NCBI GenBank assembly: GCA_001599715.1
Contig: BCHU01000009.1
Location: 1,270,014-1,334,013 of the forward strand
Source of the DNA: Phaeotremella fagi
Taxonomy: Eukaryota > Basidiomycota > Tremellomycetes > Tremellales > Phaeotremellaceae
Direction: 5' to 3'
Length of the DNA stretch: 64,000 bases
The notes beneath the pieces are model-generated. The model did not search any database. It was given only the letters and a program-made list of their open reading frames with translations, and was not told the DNA's origin. Shown piece after piece: positions 13,087-26,097 of the stretch (its first letter is position 1; every line of letters begins with the position of its first letter). Both the position numbers and the translations under genes were made by a program.

Positions 13087-13549
13087 TGTATAGATGTAGA
13101 TGATGAATGCAGAGTAGATGTAGATGTAAAAGTATAATGATAATGTTATCACAGACAACGTTTTCACCATTCAAATAGTCGTCACCATCACCACCACCAC
13201 CACCATTATCCGCGTTCGGAGTATTACCGATTAATCCCGTCGTGTTGTTCCATATAATGTATTCTATTCGATATTCTGATATCTCATTTGCATGCATGTA
13301 TTCATTCCTTCATACATATATCAAGTATGCTCTTAGATACTATTCTATCCCAAAGATCAGAACGAAAAGAAAAAAGCAAGGAAAGGAAAGGAAACGAAAC
13401 GAAACGAAACGAAACGAAACGAAAGAGGAAAATGGTTAATCTAATTTGGAAGGAGACAATGGTATTGAAGAGATTTGAATATGATATAGATGTAGTGAAC
13501 GATGGATGAATAGCTCGTTAGACAGGATAGCTGGGCACCAACCAAAGCT
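13087..13549. other. upstream region of LSC2
   Basis: 463 bp between tandem minus-strand genes. It holds a CCACCATCACC-type run near 13185-13206 and a GAAAC/GAAAG pentanucleotide array (listed separately). Open frames here are low-complexity and not supported as genes. Confidence 0.5.
13381..13425. repeat. pentanucleotide microsatellite (GAAAC)n
   Basis: Two GAAAG units, six perfect GAAAC units and one GAAAG unit, read directly from the sequence. It lies in the upstream region of LSC2, where purine/pyrimidine-asymmetric tracts are common. Confidence 0.95.
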
Positions 13550-15900
13550 CTATGTTGTGAATCTGAATATATGTTAGTTATAGACATTTGATATCATCTA
13601 CACGTTTCACTTACATTCCCAACATTTTGAAAGGTGGTGAAACAGTTCCAGCTTCACCTTGTAATTGACATTCGACCTAAAGACCGATATATAAGTGATC
13701 AAAATCAACCAACACAGGATGCAGAGAGGACGTACGAAATGAGAACCAGCCGAAACACCTCTATCGATCATGACCAAGCTAAACCACGGCGTCAATAACA
13801 AGAAATTAAGAGCTTGAAAAGGGATACTGGATACTCACGTAGCAATCGGTTCATCGACGTTGGCGGTACCATGTAAATCAACTCCACCACCAACATTATC
13901 GTCTACCCAACAACGAACTATACCCAGTGGTTTATCAGGTGGAGATTGGAGGAAATAAATTCCGACATCGCCAGAACTAAGTTTTATCGGAACTCTTAAT
14001 CTTGAAGTTGGGGCGTCGGCGTACCTAAGAGTAAAAACGTCAACATAACGATGATGACAATATCACTATTGGACTCACCAATTATCCCTGTCCTCAACTT
14101 TGTTCCCCTTTGGTGGATGATATGTCAACCAACCACTTCCATAGAACAAACTTGGCGGTAAAGGATTGATCAAATCACTAGCAGCTACACAGAACGGATT
14201 GACTTCTCTGAATTTAGCAGCGTCGGCTGGTCGATCACTCAATCTCATGAGAGGGACTCTCATATCATGGAAGATATTACTGAGTGAGGACGAATCACCT
14301 GAATCTCCATCACCAGGACTTTGACCTGGCATACCTTTTCTTAATCCTACACCACCGAGTAAAGATGGTCCCTGGTTGGGAGTATCTATTTCTGCACCTC
14401 CAAAGTTTTTCACGGAATATGAATGTCCAAGGAGTGTTGACCAACCTGCACAAATCTGTGACATGAGATAAGAAATCAATACGTCTGCGATAACATCGTG
14501 ACCAGCTGGATTGGCCAATGTTGGATCATGGTAATAATTCGCTCTGGCTTCTTTTGGATCTCTGAGGTAAGCATCGTAAAGTACTCCTTTGGCACTGTAA
14601 GTGGATGGTAAATATTAGTAAGACTTCACGTTGGAAGTTAGATCCAAGACCCACCTGATATGAGGAACATCGTAGAAATGAGCGACAACGTCGTGAAGTA
14701 ATTCAGGACCAGCGAAACCGTTCTGAGCTTGAACCTGAGGACTGAAATGACCGAGAATAATAACAGCCGGCATTTCAGGTCGAAGTAAGATGGATCTGAC
14801 GAGAAGTTCGAAATGAGATAACCATTCTGGGTCACTGTAAGTAAGTGATTAGTACACAGAATTCTATTCGGGGGACACTGGTTATGCGAGATTGTGTACC
14901 CACTTTGGATCTGTCGCATCGAATTCTAAAATAACTAGATCAGTCTTATCAGGTAAATGATGAGCGCTGCAATAAGCGAAATAAGCTGAATCCGTTTTCT
15001 TCATTGCACCGTTTGTCAACTCGTTAGCAGGATGAGGGAAGACTGTATTCCACCAATCGAAAATTTTGGATGGGTAACAAGAGGTTGAAACCAAGTCGTC
15101 GCCTGCGCCAAGACATGCTGAAACTGTTGTAGAGGAGTAAGAATCAGGCCAAAAGACTAAAAAGAAAGGCTTTTCTGTTACTCACCACTCCCACCCAAAA
15201 CACTGATCGTGACTGGCGCCCCACTCATACTTTTCTGAAGTACCCTCTGAACCCTAGCACCAGTACCCATATGTAATCTAGATCTGAGTAACTCGAATTG
15301 ACCACGTCTAGCAGCGACTGCATCACCCGGACCGAAGACTGGACAAAATTCAAAAGGTGCTGGATCACTTCGTGACGAGTTCAAGTAATCTCTTGGAACT
15401 AGCGAATGGGTATCAGGGGAATGATTGTGATTTACAGGTGGAGCGTTGGAGGCTATAGGTCTGGGTAAGGATCAATCTGTAAAAACGACCAAGTCGAACA
15501 CTTACGAAAGAGAGTTTTTGATATTAAAAACAAAAATGCTAAAACTGCCAAAACTGCCCAAGCTTTTGTTGAAAGGCCTAAGGTATTCCAAGTCAACCCA
15601 AGATATCATTTGTGTTAAAAGGAGAAACACACCTAAACGACGTATCTTTCCCGATCGAGGATTAAGCGCTAAAGTAGGTAAACCTCCAGCGACCGTCCCA
15701 GCCCTTCTTGACTGGATCCCACCTCCCATCAGCCCAGTTGAAGTAGAAGACGATTTTTCATCCATGTCGTCACTTCTTGATCTCGTGAACGTGTAATGTG
15801 AATTCGGTGTATCTGGTTCAACAGATTGATTGGGAGGTTGAAGTGATAGGTTTGGTGATGGGTTTGGTGATGATGATGAAGTGTTTCTTGGTCTTAACAT
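13550..15900 (-). CDS. fungal SGNH-hydrolase-like type II membrane protein
   Basis: Starts at 15900 with a Ser/Pro/Asn-rich cytosolic tail of about 85 residues. A hydrophobic segment (KIRRLGVFLLLTQ and beyond) comes before exon 1 ends, so a single-pass secretory-pathway protein is likely. The lumenal part has ISVLGGSVSACLGAGDD, an SGNH block I with the nucleophile Ser. KTDLVILEFD and MPAVIILGHFSP look like blocks II-III. DPTLANPAGHDVIADVL has the Asp/His pair of block V. A second all-beta region follows (YGSGWLTYHPP, LHGTANVDEPIATLVMID, FKMLG). The last exon appears to end a few codons after KMLG, at 13550. About eight exons. The family is known from many fungi but I cannot name a substrate. 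It may be an acyltransferase or esterase on glycans. Confidence 0.75.
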
Positions 15901-16625
15901 TGGGTTGGTGTTGGTGTTTGGATGAAAGATGTTTTCTTTGTTTAGTGGTAAGTGATTGAAAGAAAGCGGTTCACCTGTCCGCTGACTTTGGGTTATGGGG
16001 CTAGATAAGATGAGATGTCGTCGTGGGTGTTGTTATGGCGAACGGATAGATGTAATATGCAATGAATAAATGGTATAAATAAATGTATAAATGATCAGTA
16101 TTAACCTCCTCCCTCTGTAGACGCGATTCTGCTGCTCTTAGCTCTCTCTTCCGCTCAAAGTGGCTGTGGCGCGTAGACAAGATGCTGCATGGTTGATTGC
16201 TGAGGTCCTTCTAATCATTCATTCATCCTTATGCATCCCATACCATCCTATCCCCAGTCCACACGCTTACACCTACACCAGCATTCACTACAAGATGGAT
16301 AGCCTATACAAAGAAAATAAAATTTAGAGTAAAGTGGAAGGCGAAGGTAAAGTCTGAAAGGAGGATCGGAAAGTGAAAATTAAACTATCAAAGTGGAAAT
16401 GGGAATAGAAATGAAATTGAAACGGATTGACACGAAAAAGAAACCAAATGTCAACCCCTACACATAGTCGAGATTGACGACAGAAAGGTAAAATATAAAT
16501 CAATTAGTTGATCAAGATTGAACATAAAATATAGACGATTTCCAAAGAAAAAAAAGTTAGAAAAAGGATATAAGTAGGAAATCAACTCAATCCAACACGA
16601 TTTTCATCCCCCAGTTACCCTCCAA
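15901..16625. other. intergenic between kinase 3' end and SGNH gene
   Basis: 725 bp. It contains the upstream region of the SGNH gene (15.9-16.3 kb, with CCATCCTATCC-type pyrimidine runs) and the AT-rich 3' flank of the kinase gene. No RNA gene, repeat or coding block recognised. Confidence 0.5.
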
Positions 16626-19600
16626 TTAATGGAACAATTTCTTCTTTGGTTTCTCTTCCTGAACGACTTTGATATGAGTATGAGTGATCTTACTACCGGC
16701 ATGTGAACAGCATTCAATAGCTTTAACCCATTCGTCGCCGTCATCCTCAATCCCTTCGTTGGCATCCTTGATTCCCAACAATTCAGGTGGTAAATTACCC
16801 ACACCACCACTACATTCATCACTTCCACATGAACACATCATGTCGTCCTTCCCTTTCCCCACAAGTAGATCTGATAAAGTACATCTAATACTTGGTTCAA
16901 CCGCTAACATCCTCATGATAGCCGATCTAGATTCTCTCGGTAACAATCTGAAAATTGATTCTGCACCTCCAGTTTGGAAAGTTCTAGTTGATGAGATACT
17001 GGCAGCTCTTTCTCTTCTTTGTTGCATCTCAGTTCGAGAGATTGATTGACTAGGTGCTTCAGATGGTGTCATGGGTGAAGTAACTGATCGATTCCTTGTA
17101 CGAGGTGATGAATCAGGTAAAGGAGCCAATCTATCAGTCGTCGTTGAAGTCGAGGTCAAACCTGGTGATCCAGGTGGGGCAGTTTGTTTCCTATCCGAGA
17201 AACCGTTACCGTTGATACCCAATCCACCGGGGAATCTTGACGCAGGTAGAGAAGCTGTTGAATCACCTCGACGTGGGAAATGAAGATCAGATTGATCTTT
17301 GATATCTTTAGGTGATTCTCTCAGTGTTAATTTTTCAATTCCACCACCACCACCAGTTTGAGTTTCTTCAGATGAACTACTGATATTTGAAGGTTCCGAT
17401 ACCAAAGGATTATCACTACCGTTGTTATGAGTTTGAGTTGGTGTTGGTAAAGTCCCACCGACAACTTCGACGGCGGTACTAGTAGTTGAAAGCATTGAAT
17501 TAGATCTGAACGGAATCGTACTTGATCCATCAGCGAGTAAACCATGAGGACCACCGGTTTTATTATGTAAACCTTCAACACCATTCATGACAGAAGGTGC
17601 TGGTGTAGGGATCGAAGGTTTCTTACACAACTCTGGATGGGTGTTGCAGTAAAGTTTGAAACTCATGTCGGTTTTATAATCTGGAATCTTCCATGGGAAT
17701 CTTCTCAAGATCATACACATGAAAATAATAGCGACTGACCAAACATCAGTTAAACGTGGATCATAATGGTCTTTATGTAAAACCTCTGGTGCCAAATATG
17801 GATCAGATCCGACAACACCTGTAGCTGGAATCTGATGTTTACCAGGATAATGGAAAACAGTTGCCGTACCGAAATCGATGAGTTTGACAATGTTCCCAGT
17901 TGTCATGACGCAGTTATCCAATTTGAGATCACGATGAGCGAGACCCATACCATGGAGATAATTAACGCCATCGACGATTTGTCTGAAAACGCAGTAAATC
18001 TCAGGTCTAGCCATTTTACCAGACATGACGACTGAGAATAAATCGTAAGGAGCGTATTCCATAATCTATAACAATGTTAGTACTGAAACCCATTTAGGCT
18101 AAACTTGACGCACCTCATAAAAATGACCATGATCATTAACAATATCAACCGTCTCAATGACATTAACATGACGGAGAGTAACACCAACACAGAATTCAGC
18201 GGTGACCTTCCTTTGATATTCCTTCTCACTTTCACCTTGACGTCTAGGTCTAAACTCCTTGACTGCATAAGTGGTACCACCTTGTTTCTGATTTGCCTTG
18301 ATCAATCTAACGGTACCACCTGCACCTGAACCAAGTACTCTACCCCATTTACCGTATTTTTTGGATAGATGCGCATGAGTAGCTTCGTGTAATGAAGGAT
18401 GGGTTAAGGCGACTACTGGACCTGGAACTCCTGGATATTCAGCGGCGTTTTTAGGAGTCGCATAACCAGGTGTACCACCTGGTGAGCCATTCTGTGAAGA
18501 CGGTGCAGTGGAATGAGCGTGAGAAACTGATTCCACCTCTGTCATATGAAGTGTCGATGTTCTAGATGGTGCAGCTGAAGGAGCAGCTGATGAAACTCTT
18601 GAATCACCCCCGATATGGAAGGACGAAGATTTTTCTTTTTTATGTTTCTCTTTTTCATGTTTGTCATGCGAATGATGACCGAAGAAAGAGGCCAACGACG
18701 AATGTGATTTTTCTCCGTCTTTATCACGATGATGATGTTTCATGAATCCAACGAGATGAGTTGGATGAGCACCGTGATGTTCTTTATCTCTGTCTTTACC
18801 GATACCGTCTAAACCGTGTACGGGGGTAGCGGTACCACTTTGATGAGGTGCGGCAGTGTTGAAGAAACCACTACCTCGTCGTTGCATTCCTGGTGTAGCT
18901 ACTCCAGCAGTTGGTGAACCTGGAGTTGAAGCTGTTGGAGTTTCGTTGAGATGAGTATGAAGAGCTGCAGCAGCGACTGAACCATGATGAGGTGGATGTT
19001 TCTCTTTATGATCGTTATGACCGATATGATGATTCAAGAAACGACGTAGATCATGTAAAGGACCTGTATGATTTTTAGGATGTCTAGTTGAAGTCGGTGA
19101 AGCGTGTGGACTTGATGGTGCAGTTTTGGCACCTAGAATCTGTTTATCCACATGAAGCATGGTATCAGTTTTCGTAGGTGGAAGTGAAGGTGCAGGTGAA
19201 TGTGAAGACACGGGTGGAGTTGCTGGCGTGAAAGATAAACCTGATGGTACGACTGGTTTTCGATGATGGAAGACGTGACCGTCGACCTCTTGAGGTCCAC
19301 TGGAAGGTGTTGCCTAATGTTGAGGTCAGTTTAGGACATTCATTGGAATGGATTCACCACCAAACGAAATGATAGGCTTCTGTCAAGACTAGGTCTAGAT
19401 AACGAAAAGACACGTTTATGTAGAGGGGGTTGACGAGATGCTTTGTGATCCCCTATTCTGCGAACAGAACGACGACGAGTGATCTCTTTTGTCATGAGGG
19501 TGAGGGCAGTGAAGGAGAGAAGAGATAGAATGACTGGAATACACGAAATCAAAGAACACCTTCTACTGCCGACAGATGAAGGGGATTTATGACGATTCCG

Positions 19601-20099
19601 ACAAAATGAAAGGATTATCAATCAGAAGCAGAAGAAGAAAAAGGTTAAGAAACAGTGACACTCCACTGATATCCACCTCGTCTACCCTTCCTACATCAAG
19701 ATGGCCGTGTGTAATGCCGAAATGATCTTGAAACAGAAACAGAACACAGAAACACCAAAGACTTACCTCATCGTGCCAAAGTCCACCACGACTTGGAACT
19801 TTTTTCAAAGAACCACCCAAAGAGTTATCGCCGAAACTATCGTTGAAGACGATATTACCATGATCATCGATAGCCTGATCACTAGGTCGACGACTAATGT
19901 TGGCACTTCCTGGTTGACTGTTTTCTGGTGAACCATCTGCAGGTGTACCACCGATTGGAGTCAAGTGTTCAGGTGAAGGTAAAGCGTCATGAGCTGTTAC
20001 TAATTCTTGTCCATGAGCTGTGACCAATGATAGCCGTCTTCTATCACCTCCTGTGAAGTTTATTGAGGAGAGGGGGATAGCCGGTGAGGAGGATAGCAT
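16626..20099 (-). CDS. HAL/NPR-type Ser/Thr protein kinase (Sat4/Hal4/Hrk1-like)
   Basis: Three exons, 20099-19767, 19313-18114 and 18065-16626, give 990 aa. The long N-terminus is Ser/Thr/Pro- and His-rich, with HHxHD-type runs around residues 180-330. The kinase domain begins near residue 425: [10 protein letters not shown] glycine loop, YAVKEF catalytic Lys, [12 protein letters not shown] hinge, HRDLKLDN catalytic loop, DFGTA and [10 protein letters not shown]. As in other HAL-family kinases, a Ser/Pro-rich insert of roughly 210 residues separates [19 protein letters not shown] from the last helix ([24 protein letters not shown]). HAL kinases regulate plasma-membrane transporters and ion homeostasis. 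The first intron is unusually long (about 450 nt). The family call is firm, the orthologue is not settled. Confidence 0.9.
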
Positions 20100-21842
20100 T
20101 TTGAAGTGGAGTGGAGTGGGATGTGTTGGTGGTTATTTAACGTGATTACGGGGTGGGTTGGGGTGAAAAGATGAACGTTCGCTTGAAGAACTTGATTGAT
20201 TTTCGAAAGATTATGAGGAGCGTGTTGAGATGGTATTTGGGACTGGAGTGGAGTTAGGAGCTGTACATGAAACTGAATCAATCGATCTATTAGAATGAAC
20301 CCGATATTCGTGAGGTATCCAAGTGGTGTGTACTGTGTATTGAAACTGAACTAAGTCTACGATCGTTATCTCCGCATGTACTCAATTATGACCTTTGATT
20401 GTTCTTTGCTGGATATGTTTTTTGACTATATACAGGTAGATTTTGAAGAGACTATATACAAGATATGATGGGGTTGTGAGATGGAGATTGAGAATGAAGA
20501 TGTGGAGAGATGTATGAAAAGAAAATGGTTAATGTGCGGAATGGATGTGAGTGAAAGAGATGGGGAACACCGGTTAAGTGCGATTGGGTGGTACAGTAAG
20601 TTGCAGGTTGGCTTGGATCCACTTGAGAGTGTCCTCAAGCCCTTCTCTTGTGGAGTCAAGTGGGATGAGTTGCGAAGATATGTCAATGGATGTATGGATA
20701 GCTATATACTTATACTAGAACAACACACGGTATAACCATAACCATAACCATACCCAGCGCCCATCTACTTATAGCCCTCATAGCCATCCCACTCCCACTC
20801 CCTCCCACCCATTACGTCGATCACTCCCCCTCTCCTCTCACTCACCGAAGATCGCGCCGGTTGTGGCACTTGTTCTACGGCCGTAAAGGTGTACCAGTGC
20901 CAGTGCTACTGTACAATTACAAGTATCTCCAATTCACCATCTATACACGACCTACTCCTCATCCACTTCATAGACTCATGATCATCCTCTAACGCATACC
21001 TTCTTCAAGCTTCACTCTTCACTCTTCACTCTTCACTCTTCACTCTTCACTCTTCACTCCGTTGAATGTCATTTGTACAGCAACACTTTCTATTGGTCGG
21101 GTGGTTATCATCGGCATCAATCGGTTAAGCGAGGTTTACAGTATATTGTGGCGTGGCATCCATCCATTCTTTGGCCTTTTGGTTTGGTTGCGCTCGTAAA
21201 AGAGTACGAGTACTTGTTGGAGTAAAGACAATGTTCATATTTCCCTGGTATCCTTGATATCCAGTTGATATCCCGATGAACCCATGGATCCCGGAAAATC
21301 TTGAAAATCAATAACAAAGGGGAAAGGGTCTTTGGTGGTTTTTCCAAAACTCCAGGTGTACAAGTATACTAAAACCCTCTCATAAACAGTGTATGATACA
21401 CAGCATCTTCATCCGCACCTCAAAGGATCATTGTATTACTAGTTTTCGCTCGATCCGAATTGTAAAGAGGATTCGGTTGGAGAATGGTATTTTTCCATCG
21501 TTTAGGGAAGAGTTCTGTTGTTCTAAGAATGTTTTCTCTTGGTTCAATGTTATCTTTGTTCACGTATCGAACTGTGTTCAGATAGGATAGATCAATCATA
21601 TCCCAGACGCAACAGAATGTCGCCCTCTCCCTTCCTTGCAATCTGCTCAACAGGACTGAAGGTTCACTAAATCATTCAGTAAGTAAACTCGACTCAAAGC
21701 CTATATAAGACCAAAGAAATGAAATGATATATCATGACGATTCCATAGTAAGAATACAATAGAATGTCAGTAGAGTTAAAAAAAACTCTACCCCTAGCTC
21801 CTAACCCCTTGAACCCCTGATCTGGTTCCTCCAATCCTACAT
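20100..21842. other. long intergenic region upstream of the kinase
   Basis: 1.74 kb. Open frames at 20426-20686, 20481-20735, 21117-21347 and 21393-21650 are short, overlapping and without family signs. It contains a short ACCATA repeat near 20737-20756, C-rich pyrimidine blocks (20795-20850) and a seven-copy heptamer array at 21011. The 5' UTR and promoter of the kinase probably occupy the left part. Confidence 0.5.
21011..21059. repeat. TTCACTC heptamer, seven perfect copies
   Basis: Counted directly: seven head-to-tail TTCACTC units with no mismatch, in the intergenic region between the kinase and RPL31. A length-variable minisatellite; the function, if any, is unknown. Confidence 0.95.
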
Positions 21843-22790
21843 CTACTCTTCGTCAGCTTCAACGTTGACGGTTTGAAGACCCTACAAGAATGAATATTAG
21901 TCATGGAAACTCTCTTCAGTTTGATGAAAAACCAAAACCCACCTTGAAACTGGTAACACCCTCAACGACACTGGCAACAACGTAAAGTTTCTCTTTAGCA
22001 CCTTCATCATCGTTTCTCTTTCTCTCGAATCTAACTCTAACACGTTTAGGTGGTGATCTAACACCTTGAGCCCAGATAGCTTGGTTGAGTCCAGGTGAAA
22101 TTCTAACGTCTTTGACTTGCATGTGTTTTTGAGCGAATGAGATGACGGCTTTGATGGCTTTGGGTGACTCTAAAAGAGTTGGTGTTCACATTAGTATTTT
22201 CTTCTGTACGTTAAGAAATTCCAACCCACTCTTCTTGAATGAACAGTCATGAACCATTTTGTGGAGATGAACGGTGTATTCTCTGGTGACAACGTCCTTT
22301 AAAGCGGAACGTGTCTTTGGGGTCTAAATGGGTCGTCAGTTAGGAATTCCAAATTGTTTCTTCCTTTCCAATGAATCGAGTATGAAGAGAAAAAGTGGGG
22401 ATGGATGATCGTGTTGATATCCAATGATTCGATATGATTTCCCCTCCAAGTCCTAACTCTACTGTATCCATGTTCCTCCAATCCATTTCCATTTCAAGAT
22501 AATCCCCGTGAAATCCTTATCCTCGCCGAGACTCGATGTCGAATAAGTTATCATACGCCATCACCAATCCATCCAATCTAATGGCGATACCCCGCCAACG
22601 CTCCCTTGACCTTCCTTCTGACACAACAATCCATCCGACCAATTGAATGTCCAACGGGAAACGATCCAACCAACTCATAAACAAATCGAAAGAACAACCA
22701 ACTAACCTTCTTATCCTTAGGAGCCTAGTAGGTAGCAAATAGTTAGTATAGGTGTATTGCAACGCAGGATATCAAGTGCCTACTCACCAT
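21843..22790 (-). CDS. RPL31: 60S ribosomal protein eL31
   Basis: Cytosolic large-subunit protein near the polypeptide exit tunnel. The spliced product begins MAPKDKK, then [22 protein letters not shown] and [55 protein letters not shown] and a [17 protein letters not shown] end, all classic eL31. The first coding exon holds only the ATG (22788-22790), and the second intron is long (about 380 nt, near 22325-22706), as often seen in ribosomal protein genes. I looked in that intron for a box C/D snoRNA on the sense strand and saw no C-box match. High certainty. Confidence 0.95.
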
Positions 22791-23286
22791 TTTAAGTGAT
22801 TTATTTAATGGATGGATGGAGATATACTACAAGTTGATGATAATATAACATAGAGAAATTCAGTCCATCGGTGAATTCATATCTCCGAGTGGGAACTCTA
22901 ACGTGGCACATGCAGGTGGATTCTCATACTTCAAGTGTCCCTAGACGTCGGTGTTAACAAGTGCCACATGCTTAAATCCGATTGATACGATTGTCACATC
23001 TTGGGTAGTACAGTGTTACTTCTATTTATTTAGCGGTTATGTTATTCAAGTTATGGTTATATATCTACCCTCTACATCTGGACAAGATAGTTGTCTGACT
23101 AAGACATAATACAAGAATGACGAAAAACATTACAAAACAAAACATGTAATCCCAGTGATGACAACGTCGTTCCGTTCACTAAAAGAGCAAACAATCACAG
23201 CTTCACCTAACTCGTTGACCTGAAGGTCCTGTCGAAAACCGAAGACGATCTCAATTCAATCAACCTCCCAAGACTCCATTCCACTA
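22791..23286. other. RPL31 promoter and 3' flank of next gene
   Basis: 496 bp between RPL31 and the end of the coiled-coil gene. The right half is AT-rich 3' flank. The left half, next to the RPL31 ATG, contains TGTGGCAC/GTGCCAC-like segments (about 22900-22970). No gene seen. Confidence 0.45.
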
Positions 23287-26097
23287 CTATTGCTGAGGCT
23301 GTTGATTCTGAGTGATAAGTCGTTGAGCACCAGGATTTTGTCCAGGTGGAGGTTGAAGAGTTGGACTATTGATGTTGACTGGATTCAACCATAACGTTTG
23401 TTGTTGTTGCTGTTGCTGTTGCTGTTGGGTTGGGTTCTGGGTTTGTATCTGAACCTGTAATTGAGGTTGATGAAGCTGATGATGTGGCTGTGGCTGTGGC
23501 TGTGGCTGCTGAGCCTGAGCGACCCTCTGTTGAAAAGTAAGAATAGCGTTCTTGTGCGCTAACGGTAAATTAGCAAACACGTGAGGGGGCAACGTATCAA
23601 TCGTGAAATTCGTTTTGGTTTGTTGTTGAAGCCATTGATTCATCATGTTCTGCTCGTGTAGAAGAGTATTTTGACCTTGGGCTGGAGTAGGTAGAGGATT
23701 CTGGTTTTGATTGTAATTACGATTCGTCATCAACGACGGTGACATCAACAGATTTTGACCGTTAAGGTGGGTATGCATTGGATTGGCATTTGGATTGAGG
23801 ATTTGGATCTGTTGGTCTGGTTGAATCTGTCCTCCTTGAACCAATTGACCACCTGGAACTAAAGACTTGTTAAGAGGTACTGATGAATTCGGAGGTAAAG
23901 GCGAGAGAGAATCCGGGTTACCGTTATAAAACGACAGAGGGGCCACTGTGGATATCCCCTTGATATTCATGTTGTTAGGTAACGAAGATGGATGAGTCGG
24001 GTTTGAGATCGCCACTGTCCCCAACACCGGTTGAGATGAGTTGGAGGGTGGTGTCGGGCCCTTCGTCTGTGGGTTTGCGGTTGCTGTGGATGGTGAAAGG
24101 ACGGAGGTGGCTCCTCCATTGGTGTTGATGTTGGAGTTGCTATTATCATCTGTCACTGCGGCAAGGGTGGGGAGGATATCCTTGATAGCCTGGATCTGAG
24201 TAGCGGAAACAGTTGCAGACGGTAAACAATTTGCCGCTCTTTTCATCAAAACCTGAACCTCCTTGGAGATATATATCATCAGCTGGTGTCTTTTTTCAAA
24301 ATACAAAGAAAACCCTACATCATGCAACGCTTTGTTCAAGTCATCCCGCATATTCTTGATAGCAGCTTCGGCAGCTTGTTTGACCCAGTCATCCTTTTCT
24401 TTACGAAGTTCAGCGACTTCCGTCCTCAGAGATTTGATTTCTTCCAGTAGACTTTGATTCGGTAGGGTTTGTGTTACGTTGTTAGATTCGTCAAGGTTGT
24501 TGGTTTGATCGTTTGCAGGAACACTCTCTTCCAATTCAACGATCTTGGCTTCCTCATCTTCACCTCGAAGTCTCCTCTTTGGATCTCTTTGATTCTCCAA
24601 TTCATCCCACGAACTAATGACGATTTGTTCCCTTTCCTTCTTCGATGTAGATACGGACGGATCGGTTATGATACTTTCAATTTCTTCAAATCGAAACTCG
24701 ACATCGTTTTTGAATTCCTCTATCACACCCAATCTTTCAAGTATACCGTCAAGAAGTTTACCTGCACGTTTTCGTTTAAATTGATTATCATTTGTTGATT
24801 GATTCGTGGTTGGTGTAATGGCCGTCGTTTCATTCGATTGGATTTTTATTCCACCCTGCGTACTGGGTCCAGGATCGTCAGGAAGTGGAGGTGGTGGTGC
24901 TGAAGGAGATCTAACAATTCTCGGTGTGTTAATCTGCCCTTGTTCCAGTTTCAACATTCTATCCTGGATATCGTCGTATTGAAATTTTGTCATCCCATCA
25001 CCACCGGTCAATGTAAATCCGCCGATAGTGCCTTTAACCAGCTGAGCGAAAGAATCATTTAAACGGATTAGTTGATCTTTGAGATTTTTTTCCAGATTTT
25101 CTATCTTGTCCTCAGCTTCTCTAAGTAGAAATTGATCTTCGACCTTGAAAGATATCAATCTCTTTTGATTATTTTCAGCGAGTTCTTTGGCTGATATTTG
25201 GAGTAGGACTGAGTGTAGGTTTCTATGGTTGAGAGTGTCAGTTATTTTTGGGAAAACAGTTGAATCTGACTTGTATGACATACCTCGAGAATTCATCCAA
25301 TTTTTTTGGGTTGGGGGATTCACTTCGTCCTCGAGATGGACCTGCATGTGAAGACCCAGGTCGAGATGGTGCGCCCCGGTTATCGATCCAAGTATCTCTT
25401 CTACTGAAATCTCTTTCCCTCCTCTCTTTATCTCTAGGTCTGTCTCCTTCCCTGTCTTTATCCCTCTCTCTTTCTCTATCAGTTGCACGATCCCTGTCCT
25501 CTATTGATCGACGATCATCAGCATAACCATCATCTCTGGACCCTCTATACCTAAAACGAGTACAGTCAGTGTCAATGTCACTCAATACCCCAAAAAGCCA
25601 AAAAGTCCATGAACATACCTGGAAGGACTGTTACCTCTTTCACGATATCGGTTAGAAGTAGAAGGAGGATTAGGATTGAATCTACTACTCGAGGTCGAAG
25701 AGTTGTTATCATATGTTTCACCAGGTTCAACACTCCTTCGTCTTGGACTTAATGATCTCTGTTGATTTTGGTCCCTATCTCGTCTATATCCATTTGGATA
25801 CGGCTTGGACGGAAGCGGGAGAGCGTTTGCACCTTTCCCATACGATCTATCACTCATGATTTTACCTTCTTCTCGGGTAGTGTTAGAGTTATCGTTGTTG
25901 TTCTTGGTGACACGATCTTCCGATGTAGATGCTGATTCTACAGGATGTCTGTTGATTGTTGTCAGAAGATTCGGTTTGGGGAACAGATTGAAATCATTGA
26001 CGAAATTGGATGTAGAAGTTGATTTCAGTGAAGACGAAGATGAAGATGGAAATGAAGGTGTCAACAACGATGGATTGAAAGTTGATTTTAAGGGCAT
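23287..26097 (-). CDS. unrecognised Arg/Asp-rich, coiled-coil, polyQ protein
   Basis: Three exons, 26097-25619, 25550-25284 and 25222-23287, give 893 aa in frame. Residues 1-250 are disordered and rich in Ser, then in alternating Arg/Asp/Glu (ERERDKDRE type), reminiscent of RNA-processing proteins. A short ordered helix region follows (NLHSVLLQISAKELAENNQK, then KVEDQFLLREAEDKIENLEK). A second coiled-coil sits around SLRTEVAELRKEKDDW. The last 300 residues are Asn/Pro/Gln-rich with an uninterrupted Gln run near 23400-23428. I do not recognise the family. A nuclear or RNA-related role is only a guess from composition. Confidence 0.7.

Noticed and set aside
13087..13170. Longer LSC2 start at 13170
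   Set aside because: The added residues are a low-complexity hydrophobic stretch. The Met at 13086 starts a normal mitochondrial presequence.
22325..22706. snoRNA in the long RPL31 intron
   Set aside because: I saw no C-box (RTGATGA) on the sense strand, so no C/D snoRNA call can be made.
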